A stretch of DNA of 64,000 nt from Methanocalculus taiwanensis (GCF_024372745.1 NZ_VOTZ01000008.1:1-64000), one strand, 5' to 3'. Positions 46,052 through 56,067 are shown, counted from the stretch's first letter. Notes: a model not told the origin generated them from the letters alone. Program-made: numbers and translations.

Positions 46052-46720
46052 GTGAAAACGATAACATATATCGTTCAGATGGAAATTGCTGGCGACACTG
46101 CTATGTGGACAAGACCGGATACGGGTGACAACCCCGTCAGCTATCCGGCACCTACATACTCGGCTGTTAAAGCTATTTTTGAGTCTGTGATGTGGGGACC
46201 TGCGATTGAAATTATTCCACTTAAGGTGGAAATATGTGCGCCGATACAGTTTCATAATTATTACACAAATTATGGCGGCCCGCTACGAAAAAATGAAAAC
46301 ATAAAAAAAGGTAACTGCTATCAGCTTTCCGCCACCGTCCTTATTGATGTCTGCTATCGCTTGTACGCCGAAGTTGTGCCGTATAAAATAAAAGACAAGC
46401 TACCTCAAGCGGCAAAGAACTGGGATAAGGCGACCACTTCGCCGGGGCACGCATATCAGGAAATGTTCACCAGAAGGCTGAAACGTGGACAGTGCTTTTC
46501 TGTACCATACTTAGGATGGCGGGAGTTCACGCCATCCTATTTCGGCGAGTTTCGCGATGACACACAAATCATGTCCGATATGGAGGCAACAGTTATTCCT
46601 TCCATGCTACGGCAGGTGTTTTCAGAGGGCTATCAATCCGAAGTTGCATATCAGTATGATACGGATGTTGAGATTACAGGAGGTGTACTGATGTACTTGA
46701 AAGGAGATAGGTCATGCTGA
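46052..46720 (+). CDS. cas5c: CRISPR-associated protein Cas5c (type I-C)
   Basis: In type I-C this protein replaces Cas6: it cuts the precursor crRNA and stays on the 5' handle of the complex. The 222-residue protein starts with the RAMP pattern (VQMEIAGDTAMWTRPD, then VSYPAPTYSAVKAIFESV) and has the late PYLGWREFTPSYFG segment typical of Cas5d/Cas5c. The GTG start follows an in-frame TAA directly; ATG at 46079 is an alternative. It overlaps cas8c by 7 bases. GC is lower than in host genes. Confidence 0.9.
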   Translation: MKTITYIVQMEIAGDTAMWTRPDTGDNPVSYPAPTYSAVKAIFESVMWGPAIEIIPLKVEICAPIQFHNYYTNYGGPLRKNENIKKGNCYQLSATVLIDVCYRLYAEVVPYKIKDKLPQAAKNWDKATTSPGHAYQEMFTRRLKRGQCFSVPYLGWREFTPSYFGEFRDDTQIMSDMEATVIPSMLRQVFSEGYQSEVAYQYDTDVEITGGVLMYLKGDRSC

Positions 46721-48753
46721 ACGAGCTACACCATCTGTCTGTAACCCTTGCAAACAACAATATCAAGCCACAGGGGTGGCACCCCCATTACAATCTATTG
46801 CCAAATGGAACCTGCTATCGCATATGGCTTAGCGATGATGGCCTTGTATCAGACGTTGAACTGATGAGTAAGGATCTGGTTAGGGTCTGCAGAAAATTTG
46901 GCAATAATCAGGGGACATTTCCCGCTTTCAATATTGCACCGTTTTATCGTGTTACCTCGAAGGAGGATAAAGACTATTATAAATCGATTTATGAGGGTAA
47001 AATAGAGCTGGATGTAGGCTATTTGAAATCAATATGCACTGCCGATAATTGGATTCCAAAATTTCGTAAAAAGATATTGCGCTGCCTGCGCACTCAAATA
47101 CCAAATGCACCTGAAAAAAGTGCAATCACCGCGCTGATGAAGATCACCGCATCGCTTGACATTGATACGCTGCGTAGCACCCTTGAGAAGCATGTTTGGA
47201 AGAAATTATCAAGCGATATTAAAGCATATCTGCCGCTGCTTATTCATAATGGAAATGAAAAGAAGCAGCCAGAAGACGATTTCGGGTCGATTTCAATTAT
47301 ATTTGATTTGACAAATTGGGAGAGATTCGAATATCCAATAGCCAATGAGAACACCACTAAGCAAGTGAATGATTGGCTTTTTGCCAATGAAAGTGATCTT
47401 CAGCCTGAAAGAAGCGATCAACTAGACGCTTTTGGAGCCCCATATGCAGATCTTGGCGAACCCATGCCATCTGTTCGACTCACACCGGGATTTGAGGTGG
47501 CGTTACGTTCCATGTTCCATGAACAAGTGTGCCAGTTTCGCTATGGGAAGGCTGATGACAAATCTTTTCCGATTAACAAGGCGAATCGTGACACCCTAAA
47601 AACCTCGCTAGAATGGATTGTGAAACCTGACAATGAAAATATTACATGGCGCAGAATTGACAAGGATGCAATGCTGTTTATCTATCCTAACAAGGTTCCA
47701 GAAGTCCTCCCAAAATTTGCGGCTCTTTTCGGCAATACAGAAAATAAGAGTGATATCACAACCAGATTTGAAAAGGTTGCAGAAGAGTTTAGTAAAACAC
47801 TCAAAGGGCTTGAAACAAAGCAGAAGCCGGAAAATATCCATGTGTTTGCATTACAGCAAATACCACCAGCCCTATCTAAACGAGCAAAGGTGATTTTTTC
47901 ACGCAATCTGACCCCAGGCGGGCTGATAAACGCAGCTACCGAGTGGCAACAAGGGTGCCACAATCTTCCCCCTATTACAAAAATTGACCCCATAACGCCT
48001 TTTCCTTTAAGTATCGCAAAAATCGCAAACAAAGTTTGGAAACAAAATGGCGAACGAGCAGATGGCAAGAGAGGAGTTATGTTAATTCGTTACTATCAAG
48101 GCATGGAGCTACTCTTGGACAAATCAATGGCGTCACAAATAGTGCGATTTGCTGGAGGCGTAACCGCGAACTCATTAGGTTTGATGTTGTTTATCGGTAA
48201 TAACCTGCCAAGAGGCAAGCATCTTGTCAGTGATAAGCAAAAAGAAAAAATGGTTAATGAGCGAAAACCGGAAATTGGCAATTTATTTCCCTTACTCGGA
48301 CTGCTCCTTTACAAGAGCGGCATAAACAAGGAGGCTTACATGCAAGACACGGCATATTTAATCGGGCAGCTACTGAAAATATCCGACGAGCTGCACGCGC
48401 TGTATTGTGAGATCAAGCGCGAAGGCGAAGTGCCGCCGCAACTGGCAGGAAACTCTGTGTTCATAACAGCGTCAGAAACACCGGCACAAGCCTTGGCTCT
48501 GCTGAGTACACGAATGAATCCGTACATAGCGTGGGCTGATCAGTACAGACGTCAGGGTAAGGATAAAAGCGGCTTGGCGGCGTGGTACAAGCGCCAGTAT
48601 GGCTTACTCATGCCACAGCTGCACCAAAAAATGACAGAGGATATCCGTTTTGGGGACTTGGAAAAAGCTCAGTTGTTTATCGGCTACCTTGCGGATCTTC
48701 CCAAATTGACGAACAAACAATCTACTGAGGAGGTATGCTCAGATGACAAATGA
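46714..48753 (+). CDS. cas8c: CRISPR-associated protein Cas8c (Csd1)
   Basis: This is the large subunit of the type I-C Cascade, which recognises the PAM. The 679-residue protein has the Csd1 layout: an N-terminal region with a KDYYKSIYEGKIELDVGYL segment, LTPGFEVALRSMFHEQ, and a C-terminal part with RKPEIGNLFPLLGLLLYKSG and NPYIAWADQYRRQGK. GGAG lies nine bases before the ATG. It overlaps cas5c and cas7c, so Cascade subunits are made together. Confidence 0.9.
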   Translation: MLNELHHLSVTLANNNIKPQGWHPHYNLLPNGTCYRIWLSDDGLVSDVELMSKDLVRVCRKFGNNQGTFPAFNIAPFYRVTSKEDKDYYKSIYEGKIELDVGYLKSICTADNWIPKFRKKILRCLRTQIPNAPEKSAITALMKITASLDIDTLRSTLEKHVWKKLSSDIKAYLPLLIHNGNEKKQPEDDFGSISIIFDLTNWERFEYPIANENTTKQVNDWLFANESDLQPERSDQLDAFGAPYADLGEPMPSVRLTPGFEVALRSMFHEQVCQFRYGKADDKSFPINKANRDTLKTSLEWIVKPDNENITWRRIDKDAMLFIYPNKVPEVLPKFAALFGNTENKSDITTRFEKVAEEFSKTLKGLETKQKPENIHVFALQQIPPALSKRAKVIFSRNLTPGGLINAATEWQQGCHNLPPITKIDPITPFPLSIAKIANKVWKQNGERADGKRGVMLIRYYQGMELLLDKSMASQIVRFAGGVTANSLGLMLFIGNNLPRGKHLVSDKQKEKMVNERKPEIGNLFPLLGLLLYKSGINKEAYMQDTAYLIGQLLKISDELHALYCEIKREGEVPPQLAGNSVFITASETPAQALALLSTRMNPYIAWADQYRRQGKDKSGLAAWYKRQYGLLMPQLHQKMTEDIRFGDLEKAQLFIGYLADLPKLTNKQSTEEVCSDDK

Positions 48754-49624
48754 AATCAAACGCGCAACAGGACTTTTGGTAATTGAAGCTGTGAACTCAA
48801 ACCCTAACGGCGACCCCGATCGTGAGAGCGAACCTCGCCAGCGCCCGAATGGTCGTGGCGAAATATCTCCAGTATCCTTCAAACGTAAGCTACGCGATTT
48901 GCTTGAGGATGAAGAGAGTCCATTATTTCGAAGCCTGCCAGAGAGGTTTAGAGATAATCCAGACCACTATCGCATACTTGAATCACGCGGGCGTGAACGT
49001 ACTGCAATTCAAAAAGAGATGGGGGATATAAAAAAATTTGACCAACAGTCCTTCTTAAACAGCACATTCGTAAAAAAATATTGGGATGCCCGTATATTCG
49101 GAAACACATTCCTTGAAGAAGGCGCGGCAAAAGGCTTCATAAAAACTGGTGTGGTTCAGTTTGGAGTTGGAGTTTCCATATCACCGATAGCTATTGTACG
49201 CCATACAAACACAAATAAAGCAGGTGTACAAGAGGGTAAAAATGCCGGAATGGCACCGCTTGCGTTCCGGATCGTACAGCATGGCGTGTATTGCATGCCT
49301 TTCTTTATCAATCCGAATTATGCAGGAAAGAGCGGCTGTACCGCTGACGATATTGAACTGCTAAAACTGCTAATCCCAAAGGCGTACGATTTGAACCGCT
49401 CAGCCATACGTCCTGATGTACGAATCCGACATGCCTGGTATATCGAGCATACAAACGCACTTGGAAGCTGTCCGGACTATCTGTTGCTTGAAGCGTTGAC
49501 GCCCATTCGCATTGGTAATGTTTCCGATCCCTCAAATGAATGGTCTGACTACGAGGACAGGACATCGTTGCCTCCGGATCTTACATCTCGTGTCTCCAGT
49601 TTAGTCGATTTGATGACATTGTGA
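48743..49624 (+). CDS. cas7c: CRISPR-associated protein Cas7c (Csd2)
   Basis: Cas7c forms the backbone that binds the spacer part of crRNA. Conserved Csd2 features are RATGLLVIEAVNSNPNGDPDRE (split by the DPD motif), VKKYWDARIFGNTF and GVVQFGVGVSISPI, plus the late RPDVRIRHAWYIEH. GAGGAGGT lies just before the ATG. The length (293) is normal. It overlaps cas8c by 11 bases and cas3 by 4 bases. Confidence 0.93.
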   Translation: MTNEIKRATGLLVIEAVNSNPNGDPDRESEPRQRPNGRGEISPVSFKRKLRDLLEDEESPLFRSLPERFRDNPDHYRILESRGRERTAIQKEMGDIKKFDQQSFLNSTFVKKYWDARIFGNTFLEEGAAKGFIKTGVVQFGVGVSISPIAIVRHTNTNKAGVQEGKNAGMAPLAFRIVQHGVYCMPFFINPNYAGKSGCTADDIELLKLLIPKAYDLNRSAIRPDVRIRHAWYIEHTNALGSCPDYLLLEALTPIRIGNVSDPSNEWSDYEDRTSLPPDLTSRVSSLVDLMTL

Positions 49625-51801
49625 AGGAATATTTCGCTCATAGTCCGAAGGATGGGTATCCTGCCCAGACATATACGCAGCATATCAACGGAGTATTAGA
49701 ACAAGCCCGGTGTCATGCGTCTTACGCTGCCCGATACTCCCTTACAGATGGAGAATTGCTTGAAAATACAGCGGAAGTTGCAGCAATTTTCCACGATTTA
49801 GGTAAACTCGATAAGGAAAATCAGCTCATTTTATCTGGACAGATAAAGGCAAAACGTCTGCCACTTAATCATGCGGATGCAGGTGCGGCTTTTTTACTTG
49901 ATGACATATCACCCTCTCTTCTTGCTGCTGTTTCTATCGCAGCGCACCATATTGGGCTTCCGGATTTTTCCAGAGAAAGTACCCGCGGGGATTCGGCATT
50001 CCGCGATGATAGCATTAAGACATGTATTGATACATCCTTGTCGGAATATTCGCAAATACACACCAGCAACATTAGCGCAAGACCGGTAATAGAAAATGAC
50101 ATGCCATCAGGCGATTTATCGGTATTCCTGCGCATGCTGCTGTCATGCCTGGTGGATGCCGATCATACTGATACCGCTTCGCATTACGGCAAACATCCTG
50201 AGTCATCGTATCCTATTCCGCTTCGTCCGGAAGAGCGTCTTACGTTATTGGATAGTTATGTTGAAACACTGGGTAAAACCGGAGAAGATCACGAACGAAA
50301 TCGGCTGCGCTCTGAAATGTATACGGTGTTCAGGGACTCGTCAATATGCGAAAACATCGCCTCCTGTGATGCTCCCGTTGGTTCAGGCAAAACAACCGCG
50401 GTCATGGCGCATCTGTTGGCGCAAGCGAGTAAGCGTGGATTGCGCCGAATAATTGTGGTGTTGCCGTTTACAAATATCATTCAGCAGTCGGTCGAGAGAT
50501 ACCGTGAAGCACTGGTTTTCCCAGACGAAAATGGCGAAGAGGTTGTGGCTGAACTGCACCATCGCGCCGAATTTGAAAGTGAGGATACGCGGCATCTCAC
50601 AGCGCTATGGCGTGCGCCGATTATCGTCACAACAGCGGTTGCGTTCTTTGAAACCCTTGCGGCGAAAACTCCATCTGCACTTAGGCGGCTTCATGAGTTG
50701 GCAGGCAGCGCAGTATTTGTGGATGAGGCACATGCCGCTCTGCCTGCGCACTTATTACCATTAGCATGGCGGTGGATGAATATTTACGCGAACGAATGGT
50801 CATGCTACTGGATGCTGGCTTCAGGTTCGCTCAATCAATTCTGGGAAATCAAAGAGATATCCGAAGAGAAGTTGGAGGTCCCAAATATTGCAAATCCATC
50901 CTTACGAGCTTCGCTCAGTGCATTCGAAGACAGGCGCATAGAATATCGGGCTAATCTGACGCCACAGCCGCTGGAGGAGTTTGTTGAAGTTGTAGCGCAA
51001 TCGCAAGGGCCAAGGCTTGTTATACTCAATACAGTGCAAAACGCAGCATTAGTCGCAGATTATATATGCAAAAAATACGGGCGCGAACGTGTAGAGCATA
51101 TGTCAACCTCACTTACGGCGAACGACAGGGAGAAAACACTTGAGCGGGTGAAGTCGCGGCTTAAAAGTCCCGATGATGACGACTGGATGCTTGTCGCCAC
51201 ATCCTGCGTGGAGGCGGGTGTTGACTTTTCGTTTAGAACCGGTTTCCGTGAGCTTGCATCCCTAACCTCATTGTTGCAAGCGGCGGGGCGTGTCAACCGA
51301 AATGGTGAGTATGGTGTTTCTGAAATGCACACATTTTGTCTTTCAGAGAGCAATATGTTAAATTCAAATCCCGTATTAAAAAATTCCGCCTCTGTCTTGC
51401 GTAACCTCATTGAAAGAGGAGTTGACATTTCCCCGTCTCTCGTGACCGAGGCTATCGAGCGAGAACTTAAAATATATGGCAGCAAACCGATACATAAAGA
51501 ATTGCTCAAATTTGAAGATATAAAGGATTTTCCGTGTGTTGAAAAGAATTTCAAGGTAATTGAAAAAGTTTCACGTATTGCTGTGGCGGACAAGAAAATC
51601 GTCAATAGAATACAGAATGGGTATTGCGACTGGCGTGAATTACAGAGGCATTCGCTGCAAATAGCCTCCTATAAACTGCAAGAGCTGAATATACCGCCAA
51701 TCACAGAAGAGATTTACCACTGGAATCTCGCATATGATGATTTCCTGGGATATATGGCAGGGATTATTCAAAAATCTGAGCCCGAAATTCTCATATATTA
51801 A
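49621..51801 (+). CDS. cas3: CRISPR-associated nuclease-helicase Cas3
   Basis: Cas3 unwinds and degrades DNA marked by Cascade. The HD nuclease has His21 (TQHING), His58-Asp59 (FHDLGK), HADAG and AHHIGLPD. The helicase has Walker A VGSGKTT (Lys257), DEAH at 368-371 and the motif VI-like QAAGRVNR. It is 726 residues and starts with GTG overlapping cas7c. In most type I-C loci cas3 stands first, before cas5; here it follows cas7. A gap of 142 bases separates it from cas4. Confidence 0.93.
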   Translation: MKEYFAHSPKDGYPAQTYTQHINGVLEQARCHASYAARYSLTDGELLENTAEVAAIFHDLGKLDKENQLILSGQIKAKRLPLNHADAGAAFLLDDISPSLLAAVSIAAHHIGLPDFSRESTRGDSAFRDDSIKTCIDTSLSEYSQIHTSNISARPVIENDMPSGDLSVFLRMLLSCLVDADHTDTASHYGKHPESSYPIPLRPEERLTLLDSYVETLGKTGEDHERNRLRSEMYTVFRDSSICENIASCDAPVGSGKTTAVMAHLLAQASKRGLRRIIVVLPFTNIIQQSVERYREALVFPDENGEEVVAELHHRAEFESEDTRHLTALWRAPIIVTTAVAFFETLAAKTPSALRRLHELAGSAVFVDEAHAALPAHLLPLAWRWMNIYANEWSCYWMLASGSLNQFWEIKEISEEKLEVPNIANPSLRASLSAFEDRRIEYRANLTPQPLEEFVEVVAQSQGPRLVILNTVQNAALVADYICKKYGRERVEHMSTSLTANDREKTLERVKSRLKSPDDDDWMLVATSCVEAGVDFSFRTGFRELASLTSLLQAAGRVNRNGEYGVSEMHTFCLSESNMLNSNPVLKNSASVLRNLIERGVDISPSLVTEAIERELKIYGSKPIHKELLKFEDIKDFPCVEKNFKVIEKVSRIAVADKKIVNRIQNGYCDWRELQRHSLQIASYKLQELNIPPITEEIYHWNLAYDDFLGYMAGIIQKSEPEILIY

Positions 51802-51910
51802 GGAATATATCGATATTGATCTTCCGGATAATCTCCCAAAACTGCTTTTAACATCGACCATCCCTTCCCCAGAGTCAGCTCTCTCCATTGATAGATTCTT
51901 ATAATCCGGC

Positions 51911-51918
51911 TTATAATA
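51911..51918 (+). promoter_or_regulatory. TATA-like box of cas4-cas1-cas2
   Basis: TTATAATA predicts initiation at about 51940, four bases before the cas4 ATG. It lies in the only sizable gap of the cas locus, so the adaptation genes can be transcribed apart from the effector genes. Confidence 0.5.
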
Positions 51919-51943
51919 ATGCTTCATTGGAGAGCAAATCCTT

Positions 51944-52600
51944 ATGAATCCCGATGATTATCTCCTGCTCAGCGGCATCCAGCATTTTGCATTCTGCAGG
52001 CGGCAGTGGGCGCTTATCCATATCGAGCAGTTGTGGAAAGAGAACGTGCTCACCTTCGGAGGCAGACAGATGCACAGGAATGCAGATGATCCTTTCTTTA
52101 CAGAGAGCCGGGGCGATCTTTTGATCTCGCGGAGCGTGCCTCTGGTTTCACATTCATTGAAGGTGTACGGAATTGCGGACGTGGTTGAGTATCATCGTTC
52201 GGATACGGGGGTTGCGATCTCCGGACGAGAGGGATATTGGACCGTTGTGCCGGTGGAGTATAAGGCGGGCAGGAAGAAGCCGGACGACCGCGACGAGGTG
52301 CAACTGTGCGCTCAGGCGATCTGCCTTGAGGAGATGTACAGAACCCGGATTGAAAAGGGATATTTATATTATGGCAAGACCAGGCGGCGAACGGAGGTAC
52401 TCTTTGATGATGAAATTCGCCGCAGAGTGGCGGAATTAGTCGCCGGGATGTATGAACTCTATGATGCAGGCATCACCCCTCCGGCACTTCTGCTACCACA
52501 CTGCAAGAATTGCTCTCTTATCGATCTCTGCATGCCAAATGTCTCCTCACGCAGGCGTTCGGTAGACCGCTACCTTGCCGACAGTATCAGAGGAGATTAA
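51944..52600 (+). CDS. cas4: CRISPR-associated protein Cas4 (adaptation nuclease)
   Basis: Cas4 trims and orients new spacers together with Cas1-Cas2 and reads the PAM. Iron-sulfur ligands are Cys17 (FAFCRRQW) and the C-terminal group PHCKNCSLIDLCMP. The RecB-type nuclease core includes VVPVEYKAGR with the catalytic Glu and Lys, and DEVQLCAQAICLEEM. The length is 218 residues. The gene ends two bases before cas1. Codons (AGG, CGG, GAT) match the host better than those of cas5-8-7-3. Confidence 0.93.
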   Translation: MNPDDYLLLSGIQHFAFCRRQWALIHIEQLWKENVLTFGGRQMHRNADDPFFTESRGDLLISRSVPLVSHSLKVYGIADVVEYHRSDTGVAISGREGYWTVVPVEYKAGRKKPDDRDEVQLCAQAICLEEMYRTRIEKGYLYYGKTRRRTEVLFDDEIRRRVAELVAGMYELYDAGITPPALLLPHCKNCSLIDLCMPNVSSRRRSVDRYLADSIRGD

Positions 52601-52602
52601 TC

Positions 52603-53637
52603 ATGAGAAAACTGCTGAACACTCTGTATGTCACGAATCCCGACTCCTACCTTAAAAAAGACGGGGAGAACCTTGTCATTTCTGTTGAGCAGAAGGAGGT
52701 GGGACGATTACCGATCCACAACCTGGAGAGCGTCATCTGTTTTGGGTTTATGGGAGCAAGTCCGGGTGCTATGGAGCTGTGCACATCCCGCAATGTTGGT
52801 CTTGCATTTGTTTCACCATATGGTAAGTTTCTCGGACGGGTTTCGGGATGGGTGTCCGGGAATGTCCTGCTTCGCAAGAGGCAGTATCTTCTTTCGGATG
52901 AGGAGGCGGCGGCAACCCGGATTGCAATCAATTGTGTTCTCGGGAAACTACTGAATTGCCGTAGTGTTTTGCAGCGGTTTGGTCGTGATTACCCCGATAT
53001 GACTTCACCAACGTTAAAAGAGAATCTTCAGCGGCTGACAGAAGGTGTTCGCCTGTTGAAGGAGTCGCCACCCGTGACGCTGAATGAGCTGAGGGGTCGA
53101 GAGGGAATTCTGTCGAAGTATTATTTTGACTGTTTTGAGGATCTGATTCTGTCGCAGGATCCGACATTCATGTTTGAGTTCCGGAGCAGGAGGCCTCCGC
53201 TGAATCGGGTGAACGCTTTATTGTCATTTATTTATACGATGATAGCGGTTGACTGTGCATCAGCTCTTGAATCTGTTGGACTGGATCCCCAGGTTGGGTT
53301 TCTGCATCGCGCCCGACCGGGGAGAATGAGCCTTGCACTGGATTTGATGGAAGAGTTCAGGCCATATATTGGAGATCGTTTTGTGCTAAGTCTGATCAAT
53401 AATCGGGTTGTTTCGACAGATGATTTCATGGTGAAGGAGAATGGGGCGGTGATCCTGACAGATACAGCGCGGAAGACGGTCCTTGCAGCATGGCAGAGGA
53501 GGAAGGCGGAAGAGGTTATGCATGGATATCTCAACGAGAGGATTCCGCTTGGCCTATTGCCCTATGCGCAGGCGATGCTGCTGGCACGGCATCTTCGGGG
53601 TGATATTGACGGATATCCACCATTTTTGATGAGATGA
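52603..53637 (+). CDS. cas1: CRISPR-associated integrase Cas1
   Basis: Cas1 inserts new spacers into the array. The ATG at 52603 (MRKLLNTLYVTNPDSYL) is chosen over an upstream open frame because AGGAG precedes it by seven bases and the N-terminus is that of type I-C Cas1. Catalytic elements are the LNRVNALLSFIYTM helix and VGFLHRARPGRMSLALDLMEEFRP with His and acidic residues. Full length at 344 residues. It is followed by cas2 after 20 bases. Confidence 0.95.
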   Translation: MRKLLNTLYVTNPDSYLKKDGENLVISVEQKEVGRLPIHNLESVICFGFMGASPGAMELCTSRNVGLAFVSPYGKFLGRVSGWVSGNVLLRKRQYLLSDEEAAATRIAINCVLGKLLNCRSVLQRFGRDYPDMTSPTLKENLQRLTEGVRLLKESPPVTLNELRGREGILSKYYFDCFEDLILSQDPTFMFEFRSRRPPLNRVNALLSFIYTMIAVDCASALESVGLDPQVGFLHRARPGRMSLALDLMEEFRPYIGDRFVLSLINNRVVSTDDFMVKENGAVILTDTARKTVLAAWQRRKAEEVMHGYLNERIPLGLLPYAQAMLLARHLRGDIDGYPPFLMR

Positions 53638-53657
53638 ATCTTTGATGAGGTGAATAT

Positions 53658-53948
53658 GTGTTTGTTCTGGTCACGTACGATGTAAATACGGAGACTCCTG
53701 AAGGACGGCGCAGGCTGCGCAGGGTTGCGAAAATATGTATGAATTATGGTACTCGCGTGCAGAATTCAGTGTTTGAGTGTGTGGTGGATTCCGTTCAGCT
53801 GATGGAGATGAAAGCAAAGATCGGTGATATTATTGATCCTGCGATTGATAGCGTACGGTACTATAATCTGGGCAAGCATGGTCGGGCTCATGTCGAGCAT
53901 GTCGGAGCAAAGCCGGGGTTGAATGTTGAGGATGTATTGATCTTTTAG
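53658..53948 (+). CDS. cas2: CRISPR-associated protein Cas2
   Basis: Cas2 is the structural partner of Cas1 in spacer integration. The 96-residue protein begins MFVLVTYDVNTET with a GTG start preceded by GAGG, carries RRLRRVAKICMNYGTRVQNSVFEC, and has the ferredoxin-like fold pattern of the family. It is the last cas gene; the leader and array follow. Confidence 0.95.
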   Translation: MFVLVTYDVNTETPEGRRRLRRVAKICMNYGTRVQNSVFECVVDSVQLMEMKAKIGDIIDPAIDSVRYYNLGKHGRAHVEHVGAKPGLNVEDVLIF

Positions 53949-54235
53949 TGATGCCTTCAGCAAGTGATGCTTTCTGCAAGTATTGCGAAGGTGAAGTGCC
54001 CATGGTTTCCCGGGGAGGTTCGCGATCGGGCATAAAATAGCTTTTTTGTTATATGCAGCTTTTTCCGGACATTTCTGGAATCTACCACGCAGTGATGTAT
54101 ACTACAAGTCACATCAAAGATAGTTCTTTATTCAGAAATGTTATTCTGCGTTATTTTGGATATTGTTTTAATTTTGGTGCCTATAATTGCGGCACAAGGA
54201 AAATAAGATATCTAACTTCCTATAAATAGTTTAGA
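53949..54235 (+). promoter_or_regulatory. CRISPR leader
   Basis: These 287 AT-rich bases join cas2 to the first repeat and hold no supported gene. TATAAATA at 54221-54228 sits only seven bases before the first repeat; initiation some 25 bases later would fall inside repeat 1. Other AT-rich runs further upstream could also be promoters. The leader lies on this side because the variant repeat is at the far end. Confidence 0.75.
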
Positions 54236-56013
54236 GTCGTGCCTCACGCAGGCACGTGGATTGAAATTTAAACTCCATTACCCTCTGCGCTTTGGTCCCG
54301 GTCGTGCCTCACGCAGGCACGTGGATTGAAATCAGAACGCACAACCAGCGACCAAGCAGGCACAGTCGTGCCTCACGCAGGCACGTGGATTGAAATTCCT
54401 AGTAACCCTCTAGGTTACTATATGATCATGTCGTGCCTCACGCAGGCACGTGGATTGAAATCAACCATGATTCCGGGACTGCGAAATCATAGGTGTCGTG
54501 CCTCACGCAGGCACGTGGATTGAAATACTCCAGAAGAATTGTTACAATATATGATCTCGTCGTGCCTCACGCAGGCACGTGGATTGAAATCACGAAAATT
54601 GCGTGATGGGGATGCAGTGTGAGTCGTGCCTCACGCAGGCACGTGGATTGAAATATTGAAGCATACAACGAATGGTTCGATGTTTTGTCGTGCCTCACGC
54701 AGGCACGTGGATTGAAATGCTGTCCAGACACATTGAAAATTTCCACGGTCGGGTCGTGCCTCACGCAGGCACGTGGATTGAAATAAACGTTACTCCTCTC
54801 CAATATCCGTTGAACCGAGTCGTGCCTCACGCAGGCACGTGGATTGAAATAAACAATCTTGAAACACCACCCCCATCATCAACGTCGTGCCTCACGCAGG
54901 CACGTGGATTGAAATTAATGGCTGATATGAGGGTGTTTTAAAGGAAGTGGTCGTGCCTCACGCAGGCACGTGGATTGAAATAAAGGACTAACTGATCGCA
55001 TCCAGGCCGAAATAGTCGTGCCTCACGCAGGCACGTGGATTGAAATTTCTCCGGCAACCTCTAGGTTACCACATGATCATTGTCGTGCCTCACGCAGGCA
55101 CGTGGATTGAAATCAACAACCATCTCCAACCAATCCAGAAAGCGGGCGTCGTGCCTCACGCAGGCACGTGGATTGAAATATAAATACCGGGTGTTGTACG
55201 CCAATAGGCTGATGTCGTGCCTCACGCAGGCACGTGGATTGAAATCGGTACGCTTTTAAAGTTACGTCTAATACTTCAGTCGTGCCTCACGCAGGCACGT
55301 GGATTGAAATACACCACATACTATACTCGCCAGGCAGATCACGTCGTGCCTCACGCAGGCACGTGGATTGAAATTTTGTAGAGGTTGAAGAGTAAGACAT
55401 ATTGACGTCGTGCCTCACGCAGGCACGTGGATTGAAATTACCCATAGCAGCCTTAGACCCCGGAGATAGAGTCGTGCCTCACGCAGGCACGTGGATTGAA
55501 ATAGACGGTAGTATCAGTAGTTACCGCCACCGCGTCGTGCCTCACGCAGGCACGTGGATTGAAATAAGCATGGTAAACGCTATTGCACCATCTGACCCGT
55601 CGTGCCTCACGCAGGCACGTGGATTGAAATTCACATGGATACATTTTACCTCACCCCGAACCGGTCGTGCCTCACGCAGGCACGTGGATTGAAATGGTTA
55701 TATCCGCATCAATATCATTGATAACGGGTCGTGCCTCACGCAGGCACGTGGATTGAAATTGTTGCACCGATAAGTGGTCTATCCTGAAGAATCGTCGTGC
55801 CTCACGCAGGCACGTGGATTGAAATATATCTTTTGAACCACTACTTCACGACCCCGGTCGTGCCTCACGCAGGCACGTGGATTGAAATCGATATGGTTTG
55901 TCTACAAGGGCAACGAGAAGTCGTGCCTCACGCAGGCACGTGGATTGAAATTGCTCCTCTCCCTATCCATCGGCTATCTCGGTCGTGCCTCACGCAGGCA
56001 CGTGGATTGAAAA
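54236..56013 (+). CRISPR. Type I-C CRISPR array, 28 repeats and 27 spacers
   Basis: The repeat is 32 bases, beginning GTCGTGCC and ending GTGGATTGAAAT, with a 7-bp stem CGTGCCT/AGGCACG around CACGC. It is the usual I-C repeat type. All 28 repeats appear identical except the last (55982-56013), whose final T is A, marking the leader-distal end. Spacers are 30-35 bases, mostly 32-34. Spacers 3 (54397-54429) and 13 (55047-55081) are related to each other. Transcription is to the right, and the crRNA handle should be the last 11 bases of the repeat. The uniform repeats suggest an active array. Confidence 0.98.
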
Positions 56014-56067
56014 TCCCACATTTGGAGAAGAGTAAACTCATCATGCGAGAGAGATAATGAGATACCA

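Noticed and set aside
53766-54033. Minus-strand frames of 65-67 codons across cas2 and the leader
   Set aside because: Antisense to cas2, without a ribosome site or recognisable product.
54236-56013. Self-targeting spacers
   Set aside because: None noticed by eye against this window, but this was not an exhaustive comparison, so no claim is made.
54326-56057. Several open frames running through the CRISPR array (repeated HAGTWIE and CLTQARGLK peptides)
   Set aside because: They are translations of the repeats themselves and have no protein features of their own.
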